52,197 nt of DNA, from NCBI RefSeq assembly GCF_002272825.1, contig NZ_MLAM01000012.1, positions 1-52,197 of the forward strand, written 5' to 3'. The position numbers were made by a program, and so were the translations under genes. Below, one piece after another: positions 1-8,739 of this stretch. Under the pieces are notes generated by a model. It saw nothing but the letters and a program-made list of their open reading frames with translations. It had not been told where the DNA came from and did no database searches. The DNA is from Helicobacter sp. 11S02596-1 (lineage in GTDB: Bacteria; Campylobacterota; Campylobacteria; Campylobacterales; Helicobacteraceae). Positions within the stretch are counted from its first letter, which is position 1. Each line of letters opens with the position of its first letter.

Positions 1-313
1 TGCCAGTGAGGCAAGCTTCTGTGCCATCTGTAGAACAAGTAGTATCACCACCTAGAGAAATATCCGCCCCATATACCAAAGCACTCCCCATCAAAGAAGC
101 CAAGATGATGGAGAAAAGGGGTTTGAAAGGCTTTTGAATTTGTTTGAGATTGTGAGATTCAGAAGCTTTTTGAGATTGTTGGGAAACTTGAGCTGTTTTT
201 GAATTTTGAAGCTTATCTGTAGGGTTGGATTGACTAGTTAAAGGGCTATTAAGATAATCTTGCCCCCCCCCCCGCACGCAATGGAGAATATCGTTGTTGA
301 TTATGTTTTTCAT
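1..313 (-). CDS. N-terminus of a phase-variable autotransporter-type surface protein (partial)
   Basis: An open frame runs from an ATG at 313 off the left edge of the window, so about 104 codons are visible. The frame passes through a run of 11 G (263-273) at about codons 14-17 and is open with that length. It then has a polar stretch rich in Ser, Gln and Lys (about residues 20-60) followed by a hydrophobic signal segment (FKPLFSIILASLMGSALVYG), with likely cleavage before ADIS. A long extended signal peptide behind a homopolymeric G tract is typical of large Helicobacter autotransporters and surface proteins. The passenger and barrel domains lie outside the window, so the family is inferred from the leader only. 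Slippage of the G run by one base would truncate the protein, predicting on/off switching. Confidence 0.72.
   Translation of the reverse strand, partial: MKNIINNDILHCVRGGGQDYLNSPLTSQSNPTDKLQNSKTAQVSQQSQKASESHNLKQIQKPFKPLFSIILASLMGSALVYGADISLGGDTTCSTDGTEACLTG
263..273. repeat. G11 phase-variation tract (C on the plus strand)
   Basis: A run of eleven identical bases lies inside the 5' end of the partial surface-protein gene. At this length the downstream frame is open (ON). Runs this long slip during replication in Helicobacter and act as contingency switches. Confidence 0.85.
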
Positions 314-699
314 AATCCATTCCTTTATTTGAAATTTTGGGTATTAAGAAAAGGGGTATTATATTATAAAGTTTCTTTAAATTATCCTGAAATTTTTTTG
401 CAATAGCTAGAGAGATAAGCTAAATTGGCAATTTTATAGCTATTTTTGAGATATTTCAAATCAAATGATTTACTAAAACAATTTATTTTTGAATAAAATA
501 AATATAAATACTAATTGAAAATTTTGGATTTAAAGGGTGAGAGAGGAATAAAAAGCGAGATTTTGGGGTGGATTTGGGGGCAAAAATCTGAATGGATTTG
601 AAAAAAATTCTAAAAAAATATGCAAAAACGCAAGATATTTTGTTTGTAGATTTTAAATATGGGGGGTGAAAAATAATGATCGGATTTGATTTGTAGCAG
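314..699. other. AT-rich non-coding region upstream of the surface-protein gene
   Basis: No credible gene is seen. The stretch is strongly AT-rich with several A and T runs, and it must hold the promoter of the minus-strand surface-protein gene. No single -10 element stands out enough to name. Confidence 0.5.
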
Positions 700-966
700 T
701 TAAAAAAGTAGTGAAAAAACTATGGCCGGGAGATAACGCTCTGCAACCATTGCGAACGTGATAGGGCTATTGGCTACAAAATCATTTTCTAGCTCGATTT
801 TCTTACTGAAAGCTAGCTTTTCACTCCAGCCACCAAATTTCGTGCCAACTTTTACCTCGTGTCTCTTGCCATCTTTAGTGAATCGGACATAATAGGCGAT
901 GTCGCCATCACTAAGGGATTTGAACCGCACGCCCTCGTATTTTTTGCTGCTTATGCTTGTCCCCAA
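700..966 (-). pseudogene. Truncated tyrosine-recombinase (phage-type integrase) remnant
   Basis: This 88-residue frame starts with TTG (966) and resembles the N-terminal arm-binding and start of the core-binding region of tyrosine integrases (motifs KYEGVRFKSLSDGDIAYYVR, KVGTKFGGWSEK, then TFAMVAERYL). The catalytic domain with its R-H-R-Y residues is absent. The frame ends by running into a second copy of the tRNA-Ser 3' end (713-733), giving the junction LPAIVF, so the rest of the gene was lost by deletion up to the attachment repeat. It lies downstream of tRNA-Ser in the same orientation, the usual position for a tRNA-targeting integrase. It is almost certainly non-functional. The family call rests on motif resemblance. 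Confidence 0.65.
713..733. repeat. Distal copy of the tRNA-Ser attachment-site duplication
   Basis: These 21 bp are identical to 1110-1130, which covers the encoded CCA and acceptor 3' end of tRNA-Ser plus the next bases. The copies are 397 bp apart and bracket the integrase remnant, as expected of attL/attR of an integrated element that has since been almost entirely deleted. Confidence 0.75.
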
Positions 967-981
967 TTTTAAATTATTTTA

Positions 982-1102
982 GATGATAATAAATGATGAT
1001 AAATGAAAAATATAAGAATGTTATTAATCCATAGAGTAACGTATTTTAGGTTGTTTGATGGTGATAAATGATGGCAAATTACTAGAGATGATTTTAAATG
1101 AT
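982..1102. promoter_or_regulatory. Three 16-bp iterons, candidate integrase arm-binding sites
   Basis: Near-identical 16-mers fitting GATGRTDWTAAATGAT occur at 982-997, 1057-1072 and 1087-1102, between the tRNA-proximal attachment copy and the integrase remnant. Arm-type sites of tyrosine integrases are short direct repeats in this position. The function is inferred from position and repetition only. Confidence 0.4.
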
Positions 1103-1109
1103 AGTTGAA

Positions 1110-1130
1110 GAAAAAACTATGGCCGGGAGA
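1110..1130. repeat. tRNA-proximal copy of the attachment-site duplication
   Basis: These 21 bp overlap the 3' end of tRNA-Ser and are repeated exactly at 713-733. This is the presumed integration target, which restores the tRNA gene on insertion. Confidence 0.75.
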
Positions 1131-1207
1131 GAGGGATTCGAACCCCCGGAGGTGTTACCCTCAACGGTTTTCAAGACCGCCGCTTTCAACCACTCAGCCA
1201 TCTCCCG
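1120..1207 (-). tRNA. tRNA-Ser (UGA)
   Basis: An 88-nt gene read on the minus strand. The acceptor stem CGGGAGA pairs with TCTCCCG, followed by discriminator G and an encoded CCA. The anticodon UGA lies at 1171-1173, the T-loop reads TTCGAAT, and a long variable arm is present as expected for tRNA-Ser. It is the last gene of the cluster and the target of the adjacent integrative remnant. Confidence 0.96.
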
Positions 1208-1244
1208 AAACAAAAAACACGATTGAAAAACTCTAAGAACGATT

Positions 1245-1319
1245 TGGAGGCGACACTCGGATTCGAACCGAGGAATCAAGGCTTTGCAGGCCCACGCCTT
1301 ACCACTTGGCTATGTCGCC
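1245..1319 (-). tRNA. tRNA-Cys (GCA)
   Basis: A 75-nt gene with acceptor GGCGACA/TGTCGCC, discriminator U, encoded CCA, and anticodon GCA in the loop CTGCAAA. It lies between tRNA-Leu and tRNA-Ser on the same strand. Confidence 0.96.
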
Positions 1320-1332
1320 GTCTCTTTGTCTG

Positions 1333-1420
1333 TGGTGCCCGAAGCCGGACTTGAACCGGCACGGAAGCAATATCCGAGGGATTTTAAGTCCCTTGTGTCT
1401 ACCAATTCCACCACCCGGGC
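1333..1420 (-). tRNA. tRNA-Leu (UAA)
   Basis: An 88-nt gene with a long variable arm, anticodon UAA in the loop CTTAAAA, acceptor GCCCGGG paired with TTCGGGC (two G-U pairs), discriminator A and encoded CCA. Confidence 0.96.
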
Positions 1421-1520
1421 ATTTTATCAAAAATTAAAAAACATAAAAATAAACTTGAGCCACAGAGATTTGAAATCAAAGCTTAGGTTTAAATTATATT
1501 TATCAAGAAAGTCAAAAGTA

Positions 1521-1595
1521 TGGAGCGGGAAACGGGGATCGAACCCGCGGCCCCAACCTTGGCAAGGTTGTGCTCTACCACTGAGCTATTCCCGC
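1521..1595 (-). tRNA. tRNA-Gly (GCC)
   Basis: A 75-nt gene with acceptor GCGGGAA/TTCCCGC, anticodon GCC, discriminator U and encoded CCA. It is the first gene of the minus-strand cluster Gly-Leu-Cys-Ser, a cluster also found in H. pylori. Confidence 0.96.
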
Positions 1596-1732
1596 AAGAT
1601 ATGTCTGTAATATCAAGGCGGGTATTTTAGCAACCCTTTGTGAAAAAATCAAGACTAAAAGCAAAAAATTACGAAATTTCCTATACAATGGTTGTTTTCA
1701 AAACACCTTAAATAGAATAAAAGAGTAAGAAA

Positions 1733-2872
1733 GTGAATTTCCAACCCTACCCCTTTGAAAAACTCAAGCAACTCATCGCACCCATCACGCCACAAAAACA
1801 AGGTCTCACGCTCACGATCGGGGAGCCACAATTTCCAACCCCTCGCCCTATCGTAGAAACGCTCATAAAGCACGCTGATGAATTGCGGTATTACCCCAAA
1901 AGTGCTGGTGAGGACTATCTCAAAAACGCCCAGCTAGATTTTGTCCAAAAACGCTTTAATATCACGCTAAAACCTACGCAGATTATCCCTACGCTAGGCA
2001 CTCGTGAGGTGTTGTTTAACTTCCCTCAATTTTTGCTTTTTGATGTGCCTGCCCCGATTATCGCTCATCCCAATCCGTTTTATCAGATCTATGAGGGGGC
2101 AAGTATCGCTTGTCGGGCAAAAACCATCTATATGAATCTCAAAACTACAAATGATTTTAAACCTATCTTGACCCACGAAGAAAAAAGCCAAGCCCATCTT
2201 GTTATCCTCAACTCGCCAAATAACCCAACGGGTGCGACGCTAAGTATCACAGAACTCAAGCAATGGGTAAAAGATGCACTTCGCTATGATTTTGTCCTCC
2301 TCAATGATGAATGCTATAGTGAAATCTACCAAAATAACCCGCCAGCCTCTATCCTGCAAGCTTCCTATGAAGTCGGGAATAAGGATTTTAAAAATATCCT
2401 TGCGATCAATTCTATCTCGAAGCGTTCTTCTGCCCCCGGTCTTAGGAGTGGGTTTATTGCCGGTGATGAGGGGATTTTGAAAGCTTATGGGCAATACCGC
2501 AGTTATCTAGGCTGTGCGATACCCAATCCGCTCCAACGAGCGAGTGCGCAAGCGTGGGGGGATTTTGCAACCAGTGAGGCGATTCGCAAAAAATATGCTA
2601 AAAATCTCCAGATCGCAAAGGAAATATTTCCCCACGCTCATATCCCGCCCTATGCGTTTTATCTGTGGTTTGAAGTCAAAAATGACACGGATTTCACACA
2701 AAAGCTTTATGAAAAAGAGGGGATTTTGGTGCTTCCGGGAAGTTTTCTTGGCAGGGAGGGAATGGGCAAAGGATATGTTAGAATTGCATTGGTATATGAG
2801 GGAGACATCTTAGAGGGTGCGCTCAAAACCATTGCAAGTTTTTTAAAAACCTATCAAAAAGGCGATCAATGA
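1733..2872 (+). CDS. PLP-dependent class I/II aminotransferase (succinyl-diaminopimelate aminotransferase candidate, DapC-like)
   Basis: This 379-residue cytoplasmic protein starts with GTG. It is a fold-type I aminotransferase: an early substrate loop ([12 protein letters not shown]), the NPNNPTGA-type motif ([11 protein letters not shown]), a DECYSEIY segment, and the PLP-binding lysine K230 in [15 protein letters not shown]. It is the counterpart of H. pylori HP0624, which also precedes murC. Such enzymes are proposed to make N-succinyl-diaminopimelate for lysine and peptidoglycan, which fits the murC overlap. The exact substrate cannot be read from sequence, and aspartate or other amino acids remain possible. 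Its stop overlaps the murC start by 4 bp (ATGA), so translation is probably coupled. Confidence 0.85.
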   Translation: MNFQPYPFEKLKQLIAPITPQKQGLTLTIGEPQFPTPRPIVETLIKHADELRYYPKSAGEDYLKNAQLDFVQKRFNITLKPTQIIPTLGTREVLFNFPQFLLFDVPAPIIAHPNPFYQIYEGASIACRAKTIYMNLKTTNDFKPILTHEEKSQAHLVILNSPNNPTGATLSITELKQWVKDALRYDFVLLNDECYSEIYQNNPPASILQASYEVGNKDFKNILAINSISKRSSAPGLRSGFIAGDEGILKAYGQYRSYLGCAIPNPLQRASAQAWGDFATSEAIRKKYAKNLQIAKEIFPHAHIPPYAFYLWFEVKNDTDFTQKLYEKEGILVLPGSFLGREGMGKGYVRIALVYEGDILEGALKTIASFLKTYQKGDQ

Positions 2873-4203
2873 TTCTCAAAAAAGATATTAGCAAGCTAAA
2901 AATCCATTTCGTAGGTATCGGCGGGATAGGGATTTCTGGGCTTGCCAAATATCTCAAAGCGCAAGGGGCGCAAATTAGCGGTTCAGATATCACAGACAAT
3001 AATGCGACAAAATACCTGCGCACTCTTGGTGTCCCTATCACTATCCCGCACAACAAAGACGCTATCAACAATCAAGATCTCATTATCCATTCAGCCATCA
3101 TCAAGCCCGATAATATCGAGCTTGTAGAGGCACAAAAACAAGAAATTCTGATTCTTTCAAGAAAAGAGGCTTTGGAATTTATCTTGTGTAACAAGCGGGT
3201 TTTTAGCGTTTGCGGGGCGCACGGCAAAAGCACTACGAGTGCGATGTTGAGTGCGATTTTTCCTGAATTTGGTGCAATCATCGGGGCAGATACGAAAGAA
3301 TACGGCTCAAATGTGCGTGAAATTGAAAGCCAAAGTATCGTGTTTGAAGCGGATGAATCGGATAAAAGCTTCCTTAATTCCAATCCCTACTGCGCCATCG
3401 TTACGAACGCTGAACCCGAGCATATGGAAAACTACGGACACAATTTGGAGATTTTCTATGGGGCTTATAGGCAGTTTCTCCAGAGTGCAAGCGTGCGGTG
3501 TATCAATGCCGAAGATCCCTTTTTGGCGAGCCTAGAGCTAGAGGCTTGCAAGCTTTTTCCCTCAAAAGATATTTTTAATATCACCTACGCACTCAAAGAT
3601 GATGAGCCCTGCACCCGCTTTGAACTAAAAGACTTGGGGGAATTTGAAGTATGGGGCTTTGGAGAACATACCGCTATCAACGCTTCTTTGGCGATTTTGT
3701 CTGCTAAGACAGAGCGTGAAATCGAAGAAATCAGAAAAAATTTAGCCCATTTCAAAGGCATCAAAAAACGCTTTGACATCCTGCAAAAAGGGCGACTGAC
3801 TATCATTGATGACTATGCCCATCACCCTACAGAAATCAAAGCCACGCTTGAATCTGTCAAAATCTATTCGGATTTGAAATCAAAAAATAAAATCATCGCC
3901 ATCTGGCAACCGCACAAATATTCACGGCTTTTGGATAATCTGGAGGGATTCCAAAAATGTTTTGAAAAATATTGCGATGAACTCATCATCTTGCCTGTAT
4001 ATCGGGCGGGGGAAAGCGAAATTTCGTTTGATATGGAAAAAAACTTTGGGCATTATCGCCCCATCTTTGCTAGGAGACTCAAAAAAGTGGGCGAAACCAT
4101 AGAGCTTATTTATGAAGACAAAATCATCAAAACCATCGATGAGGGCATTCTCATCGGTCTTGGGGCGGGTGATATTACCTATCAACTCAGAGGAGAAAAA
4201 TAA
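2869..4203 (+). CDS. murC: UDP-N-acetylmuramate-L-alanine ligase
   Basis: This 444-residue cytoplasmic Mur ligase adds L-Ala to UDP-MurNAc, the first peptide-forming step of peptidoglycan. The N-terminal Rossmann motif ([13 protein letters not shown]) binds the UDP sugar. The ATP loop GAHGKST is at residues 116-122, followed by the conserved EADESDKSF and [11 protein letters not shown] segments and the [10 protein letters not shown] motif of the C-terminal domain. The length is typical of the family. It overlaps the upstream aminotransferase by 4 bp and the next gene by 1 bp, so it sits in one tight operon with mutS2. Confidence 0.97.
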   Translation: MILKKDISKLKIHFVGIGGIGISGLAKYLKAQGAQISGSDITDNNATKYLRTLGVPITIPHNKDAINNQDLIIHSAIIKPDNIELVEAQKQEILILSRKEALEFILCNKRVFSVCGAHGKSTTSAMLSAIFPEFGAIIGADTKEYGSNVREIESQSIVFEADESDKSFLNSNPYCAIVTNAEPEHMENYGHNLEIFYGAYRQFLQSASVRCINAEDPFLASLELEACKLFPSKDIFNITYALKDDEPCTRFELKDLGEFEVWGFGEHTAINASLAILSAKTEREIEEIRKNLAHFKGIKKRFDILQKGRLTIIDDYAHHPTEIKATLESVKIYSDLKSKNKIIAIWQPHKYSRLLDNLEGFQKCFEKYCDELIILPVYRAGESEISFDMEKNFGHYRPIFARRLKKVGETIELIYEDKIIKTIDEGILIGLGAGDITYQLRGEK

Positions 4204-4613
4204 TGCCTGCATTTTTAGCAATCTTTTTGGTGCTAGCACTCACGCTCTCACTTTTGTATTTTATCTTGAAAGATTTTGGCATCATCACACCCAAACAAAG
4301 AACGATCGCACTTGTGGCATTGGTCTTATTTGGCGTATTTGCGGGCGTTTATAGTTATTTTCAAAGCAAATCAGACAAAAACGATATGATGCTCCAAACT
4401 GCCTTTTTGCGGGGACAATCGCTCGAATGTAACGGGGTCATCATCAATAGAGAAAATTTCAATCTCGTTACAGGGACGCTAAGCTTTATTGGCAAAAAAG
4501 ATGGCCCGATGAATAATATCATTATCCCTTTGGATAATTGCAAAATCATCACGCAGGAAAACCCTGAAGAGCCTGTTTCAAGAAATCTCGAGGAAGAACT
4601 CCAACGAGACTAA
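4203..4613 (+). CDS. Conserved small membrane protein (HP0622-like)
   Basis: A 136-residue protein with two hydrophobic segments near the N-terminus (about residues 2-22 and 35-52). A soluble domain of about 80 residues follows, ending in an acidic tail. No catalytic motif is visible. Its place between murC and mutS2 is the same as HP0622 in H. pylori, so the gene is conserved in synteny. It overlaps both neighbours by one base (TAATG). Function is unknown. Confidence 0.8.
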   Translation: MPAFLAIFLVLALTLSLLYFILKDFGIITPKQRTIALVALVLFGVFAGVYSYFQSKSDKNDMMLQTAFLRGQSLECNGVIINRENFNLVTGTLSFIGKKDGPMNNIIIPLDNCKIITQENPEEPVSRNLEEELQRD

Positions 4614-6865
4614 TGCAAGAAAATCATTCGTATGCATCCTTGATTGACAAGCTGGATTTGCGGGAGTTTATCGCTTCTTTTGAGGAATTTTTCGCCCGCA
4701 AAAAACCTATCCATTTAGAGGGCGATCGATTTGTCTTTGGTCGTTTTATAGCTGAACTTGACACGATCGATTTCACCCCACCGCCCAAGATAAACCCGCT
4801 CGATACACAGATCCTCCATCTCAAAAAAATCGGCGTCCTCAAACTCGAAGAAATTTTTGAATTTATCAAAATCATTCGGTATTTTGGCTATCTCAAATCC
4901 CTTGCCCAAATCCCAAAAGACTCCCATCTTTGCACGTATCTCCAAAAGATAGAAATCCCCCCTGCTCTATGGGATTTGATGAAAGTTTTTGAACCCAATG
5001 GGCAGATAAAAGCGGGTATTTATGCAGAACTCGATAGCCTTGAGCAAGCCATCTGTAGGCAAAAAGCCCAGATTTCAAAAACGCTCTCAGAAATCCTTAG
5101 CTCACAAAAACTCTCTGCTTATTTCGTCGATAAACAAATCCATTACATCAATGGCAATGAAACCCTGCTATTAAAAGCAGGATTTCATCACGCCATCAGC
5201 GGGATTGTTATTTCACGCTCTCAAGGCGGATTTTTTTATCTCCTGCCTCAAGCCATCCATAGTGTCCATCAAAAAATCTCCGAACTAAATGAGAAACTCC
5301 AAATCTGTGTTTATGAAATCTGCAAAAATATCTCTGCGATTTTAGGCAAACAGGTGCGTTTTTTGGATTTTATCAACAAAGAATTTGATAAATTCGACCA
5401 TCTCCAAGCACGGGTGTTTTTTGCCAAAGCCTACAATCTCGAATTTGTCATCAATAAACCTACGGGCAAAGCAATTGTTTTAAAGGATTTTTCTCACCCG
5501 GCATTGTCGCACCCCAAGCCTATTAGCATTGATTTTTCTGCGAATCTTTTGATGATTACGGGCGTGAATGCGGGCGGGAAAACGATGTTACTCAAATCCA
5601 TCTTGACAAGTGTTTTTTTGTCCAAACATTTGTTGCCAATGAAAATCAATGCATTTCATTCAAAAATCCCCCATTTCAAAAACCTCGCTGCCATCATCTC
5701 AGACCCGCAAAATAGCAAAAATGACATCTCGACATTTGCCGGGCGTATGGTTGATTTTAGCAAAATCTTGACCCAAGAAGACATACTTATTGGTATCGAT
5801 GAAATCGAGCTTGGCACAGACGCTGATGAGGGGAGTAGCCTTTATAAGGTGCTTTTGGAATTTTTGCTTGATAAAAATGCCAAAATCATCATCACAACCC
5901 ACCACAAGCGCCTCGCTGCTTTGATGGCACAAGATGGGCGCATTCAGATGTGCGCTGCGATTTTTAATGAAGAAAGGCAACTCCCTACGTATGAGTTTTT
6001 GCACGGAAGTATCGGCAAAAGCTATGCGTTTGAGACTGCCAAACGATATGGTATCCCAGAAAATCTCATCAAAAAAGCCAAAGAGGTGTATGGAAAAGAT
6101 AAAGAAAGATTGAATGAACTCATCGAAAAATCCGCACAGCTTGAAATCTCGCTCAAACAAAAAGCGTGCGCATTGGAGGCGAAAATCGATCAATATGAAA
6201 GGAAAAAAACCGAACAACAAGACCTTATCACAAAACTTGAAAATGACTACGCAAAAGAAAAATCCTTGCTACAGAGGACCTATCAAGAGGCGCTAAACCA
6301 ACTCAAACAAACTATCAAAGACAAAGAAATCAGCGACATCCACCGCAATATCCATCACGCCAACAAGATCTTAAACACGCTCAAAAAACAAGATGAAATT
6401 TTCAAAACCACGCCTATTCCCAAAAAAGAAATCAAGATTGGCGATAGGATCAAATACGGCTCCAACAAAGGCGTGGTGGTAGCAAAAAATGGTGATATTT
6501 GTCAGATACAGCTTGATGAGGGGATGAAGCTAAAGATTGAAGCTAAAAAACTCAAGCTTATTGGAAATTTTGCTAACAATCCCCATCAAGTCGCCCCAAG
6601 AGTGCATTTTCAAAATCCAAAAAATGCCAATGTTAGCTTGGATTTACACGGATACCGGGCTGAAGAAGCCATCGAAAAACTCGATATTTTTCTCTCTGAT
6701 GCCCTCATTGCTGGGTTTGATGAAGTGATGGTATATCACGGGATTGGGACAGGAAAACTCGCATTTGCTATCAAGGAATTTCTAAGCAAACACCCAAAAG
6801 TCTTGGGGTTTTGCGATGCACCCCCGCAGATGGGAGGATTTGGCGCAAAAATCATCAAGCTATGA
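4613..6865 (+). CDS. mutS2: MutS2 family ATPase/endonuclease
   Basis: This 750-residue protein belongs to the MutS2 branch, which limits recombination and acts on oxidative or branched DNA damage in H. pylori rather than in classical mismatch repair. The order is a MutS core and clamp (about 1-300), Walker A GVNAGGKT (317-324), Walker B IGIDEIELGTDADEG, a TTHHKRL segment, a long coiled coil (about 490-600), a KOW-like strand region, and a C-terminal Smr nuclease domain (DLHGYRAEEA ... HGIGTGKL). It lacks the mismatch-recognition domain of MutS1. The gene is the last of the operon and converges on the chemoreceptor gene. Confidence 0.95.
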   Translation: MQENHSYASLIDKLDLREFIASFEEFFARKKPIHLEGDRFVFGRFIAELDTIDFTPPPKINPLDTQILHLKKIGVLKLEEIFEFIKIIRYFGYLKSLAQIPKDSHLCTYLQKIEIPPALWDLMKVFEPNGQIKAGIYAELDSLEQAICRQKAQISKTLSEILSSQKLSAYFVDKQIHYINGNETLLLKAGFHHAISGIVISRSQGGFFYLLPQAIHSVHQKISELNEKLQICVYEICKNISAILGKQVRFLDFINKEFDKFDHLQARVFFAKAYNLEFVINKPTGKAIVLKDFSHPALSHPKPISIDFSANLLMITGVNAGGKTMLLKSILTSVFLSKHLLPMKINAFHSKIPHFKNLAAIISDPQNSKNDISTFAGRMVDFSKILTQEDILIGIDEIELGTDADEGSSLYKVLLEFLLDKNAKIIITTHHKRLAALMAQDGRIQMCAAIFNEERQLPTYEFLHGSIGKSYAFETAKRYGIPENLIKKAKEVYGKDKERLNELIEKSAQLEISLKQKACALEAKIDQYERKKTEQQDLITKLENDYAKEKSLLQRTYQEALNQLKQTIKDKEISDIHRNIHHANKILNTLKKQDEIFKTTPIPKKEIKIGDRIKYGSNKGVVVAKNGDICQIQLDEGMKLKIEAKKLKLIGNFANNPHQVAPRVHFQNPKNANVSLDLHGYRAEEAIEKLDIFLSDALIAGFDEVMVYHGIGTGKLAFAIKEFLSKHPKVLGFCDAPPQMGGFGAKIIKL

Positions 6866-6874
6866 TGATAAATG

Positions 6875-8176
6875 CTAGTCTTTAGGCTTATTTAAAATAG
6901 CTTTGGCAACCCTTGAAGAGCTTTCTCGGATTTGCTCCATAAAATCTTTTGCACCATTAGCAAGCTCCACGCTACTATCTATCTGATCGAGGCTCACACG
7001 GATACTCTCGACAACTTGGGAAGTTACATCACGCATTGAGTTGATCGTTGTGGTGATTTCAGTGATAGAATGCCCGGTTCTCTCAGCGAGTTTGCGCACT
7101 TCATCAGCAACGACAGCAAATCCTCTGCCGTGCTCACCCGCTCTAGCAGCCTCGATAGCAGCATTGAGAGCCAAAAGATTGGTCTGATCAGCGATGTCTT
7201 TGATGGTCTGGATTACTGATGTTATCTCGCCAGATTGGACATCAAGCGAAGAAACCAGATTGGAGCTTGATTGCATTGATTCAGAGATCTGGCGGATATT
7301 GCCCGCAGTCTTTTCGATAATATCAGCTCCATTATTGGTAAGCTCATCATTTTCTAACACCAATTCGGAAGCCAATTTTTCATTTTCTTTGTCTCGATTG
7401 ACTTGAGCGGTAATATCAGAGGCAAATTTGATGACTTTGTAAATCTTGCCATCCAAATCAAAAATCGGATTATAGCTGGCATTCAAATAGATATGTTTGC
7501 CATCTTTGGCAATACGCACAAATTCACCCGATTGGAACTCACCAGCTCGGAGTTTCTCCCAAAATCTAGAGTATTCAGGGGAATTGACAAATGACCTTTC
7601 ACAAAATATACTATGGTGCTTGCCTTTGATCTCATCAAGTGTGTAGCCTACCACCCGCAAGAAATTTTCATTAGCATTCACAATCACGCCCTTAGGATCA
7701 AATTCGATGGTAGCCATCGAACGATTGACGGCATTTAGCACGCTTTCAAGATCGTTTTTGAAAATAACACTTTGGGTTACATCCGTGGCAAATTTGACAA
7801 CACGATAAGGTCTGCCATCAGACCCTGTAATAGCATTGTAGCTCGCTTCAAGATAGACTTCTTTTCCCGAACGTGTATATCGCTTGAAAACGCCCGATTC
7901 AAATTCCCCATTTTTTAGCTTGCCCCAAAATCTTCTATAATCATCAGAATTGACAAATTTAGGATCACAAAACATACTATGGTGTCTGCCTTTGATGTCA
8001 TCTAAGCGGTATTCCATTAATTTCAAAAAATTCTCATTTGCAGTAATAATTGTCCCATCAAGGTCAAATTCAATGCTTGCCATTGAGCGATTGACAGCAT
8101 TCAAAACATCACCCATTTTTTGCATTTCTTCTCTAATTTTTGATTCTTCAGTTATATTCTTTTTTCCAAAAAGCAC
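6875..8176 (-). CDS. Cytoplasmic double-PAS methyl-accepting chemotaxis protein
   Basis: A 433-residue chemoreceptor with no transmembrane segment. Two similar PAS domains in tandem (about 20-135 and 140-257) carry repeated motifs such as [14 protein letters not shown] and HHSMFC/HHSIFC. They are followed by a coiled-coil signalling domain with the conserved hairpin tip ([19 protein letters not shown], then [17 protein letters not shown]). The C-terminal helix stops about 70 residues after the tip, shorter than in classical receptors, with no methylation pentapeptide apparent. PAS receptors of this kind usually sense redox or energy state in the cytoplasm and couple to CheW/CheV-CheA. The ligand or cofactor is not readable. 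It is divergent from trmL. Confidence 0.9.
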   Translation of the reverse strand: MLFGKKNITEESKIREEMQKMGDVLNAVNRSMASIEFDLDGTIITANENFLKLMEYRLDDIKGRHHSMFCDPKFVNSDDYRRFWGKLKNGEFESGVFKRYTRSGKEVYLEASYNAITGSDGRPYRVVKFATDVTQSVIFKNDLESVLNAVNRSMATIEFDPKGVIVNANENFLRVVGYTLDEIKGKHHSIFCERSFVNSPEYSRFWEKLRAGEFQSGEFVRIAKDGKHIYLNASYNPIFDLDGKIYKVIKFASDITAQVNRDKENEKLASELVLENDELTNNGADIIEKTAGNIRQISESMQSSSNLVSSLDVQSGEITSVIQTIKDIADQTNLLALNAAIEAARAGEHGRGFAVVADEVRKLAERTGHSITEITTTINSMRDVTSQVVESIRVSLDQIDSSVELANGAKDFMEQIRESSSRVAKAILNKPKD

Positions 8177-8271
8177 TATTTACTCCTTATAATTTAAACT
8201 TAATCTATTTTCGGATAACTAAAATAAAAATTCTATCAAAAAATAGATAAAATTATCTATAAAAAAGGAGA

Positions 8272-8739
8272 ATGATGATTAACATCGTGCTTATCGAACC
8301 TAGAATCCCCCAAAATACCGGAAACATCGGTAGGCTTTGCGTCGCTGGCAATGCAAGATTGCACTTGGTCCATCCGCTGGGATTTTTTATCGATGAAAAA
8401 TCGCTCAAAAGGGCAGGCATGGATTATTGGGAAAAGCTTCAATTCACAGAATGGGAAAATGCCGAGCATTTTTGGGAAGCCCATCCTATTGATAAAAACC
8501 ATTTTTTCCTCAGCACCAAAGCAAAAAAGTCTTATTATGAAGCGGATTTTAATGATGAATGTTTTTTGTATTTTGGCAGAGAAGATGCAGGGCTTGATGA
8601 AAATATCCTCATCCAAAACCCCCAACAAAGCCTAAAAATCCCAATGACACAAGGCACACGCAGTATTAATCTAGCTACAGCAGTCGGCGCAGTGCTTTAT
8701 GAAGCCATCCGCCAGACAAAAAATTATCTAAAATTTTAG
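8272..8739 (+). CDS. trmL: tRNA (cytidine/uridine-34 2'-O) methyltransferase
   Basis: A 155-residue SPOUT methyltransferase. It methylates the ribose of wobble nucleotide 34 in certain tRNA-Leu species using SAM. The sequence shows the N-terminal PRIPQNTGNIGRLC motif, FGREDAGLDE in the middle, and the C-terminal knot motif (IPMTQGTRSINLATAVG). Size matches the minimal SPOUT family. GGAG sits just upstream of the ATG. Its stop overlaps the convergent nspC gene by 4 bp. Confidence 0.93.
   Translation: MMINIVLIEPRIPQNTGNIGRLCVAGNARLHLVHPLGFFIDEKSLKRAGMDYWEKLQFTEWENAEHFWEAHPIDKNHFFLSTKAKKSYYEADFNDECFLYFGREDAGLDENILIQNPQQSLKIPMTQGTRSINLATAVGAVLYEAIRQTKNYLKF

Noticed and set aside
1094-1610. ORFs across the tRNA cluster on both strands
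   Set aside because: They are translations of tRNA genes and spacers; the four tRNAs explain the sequence fully.
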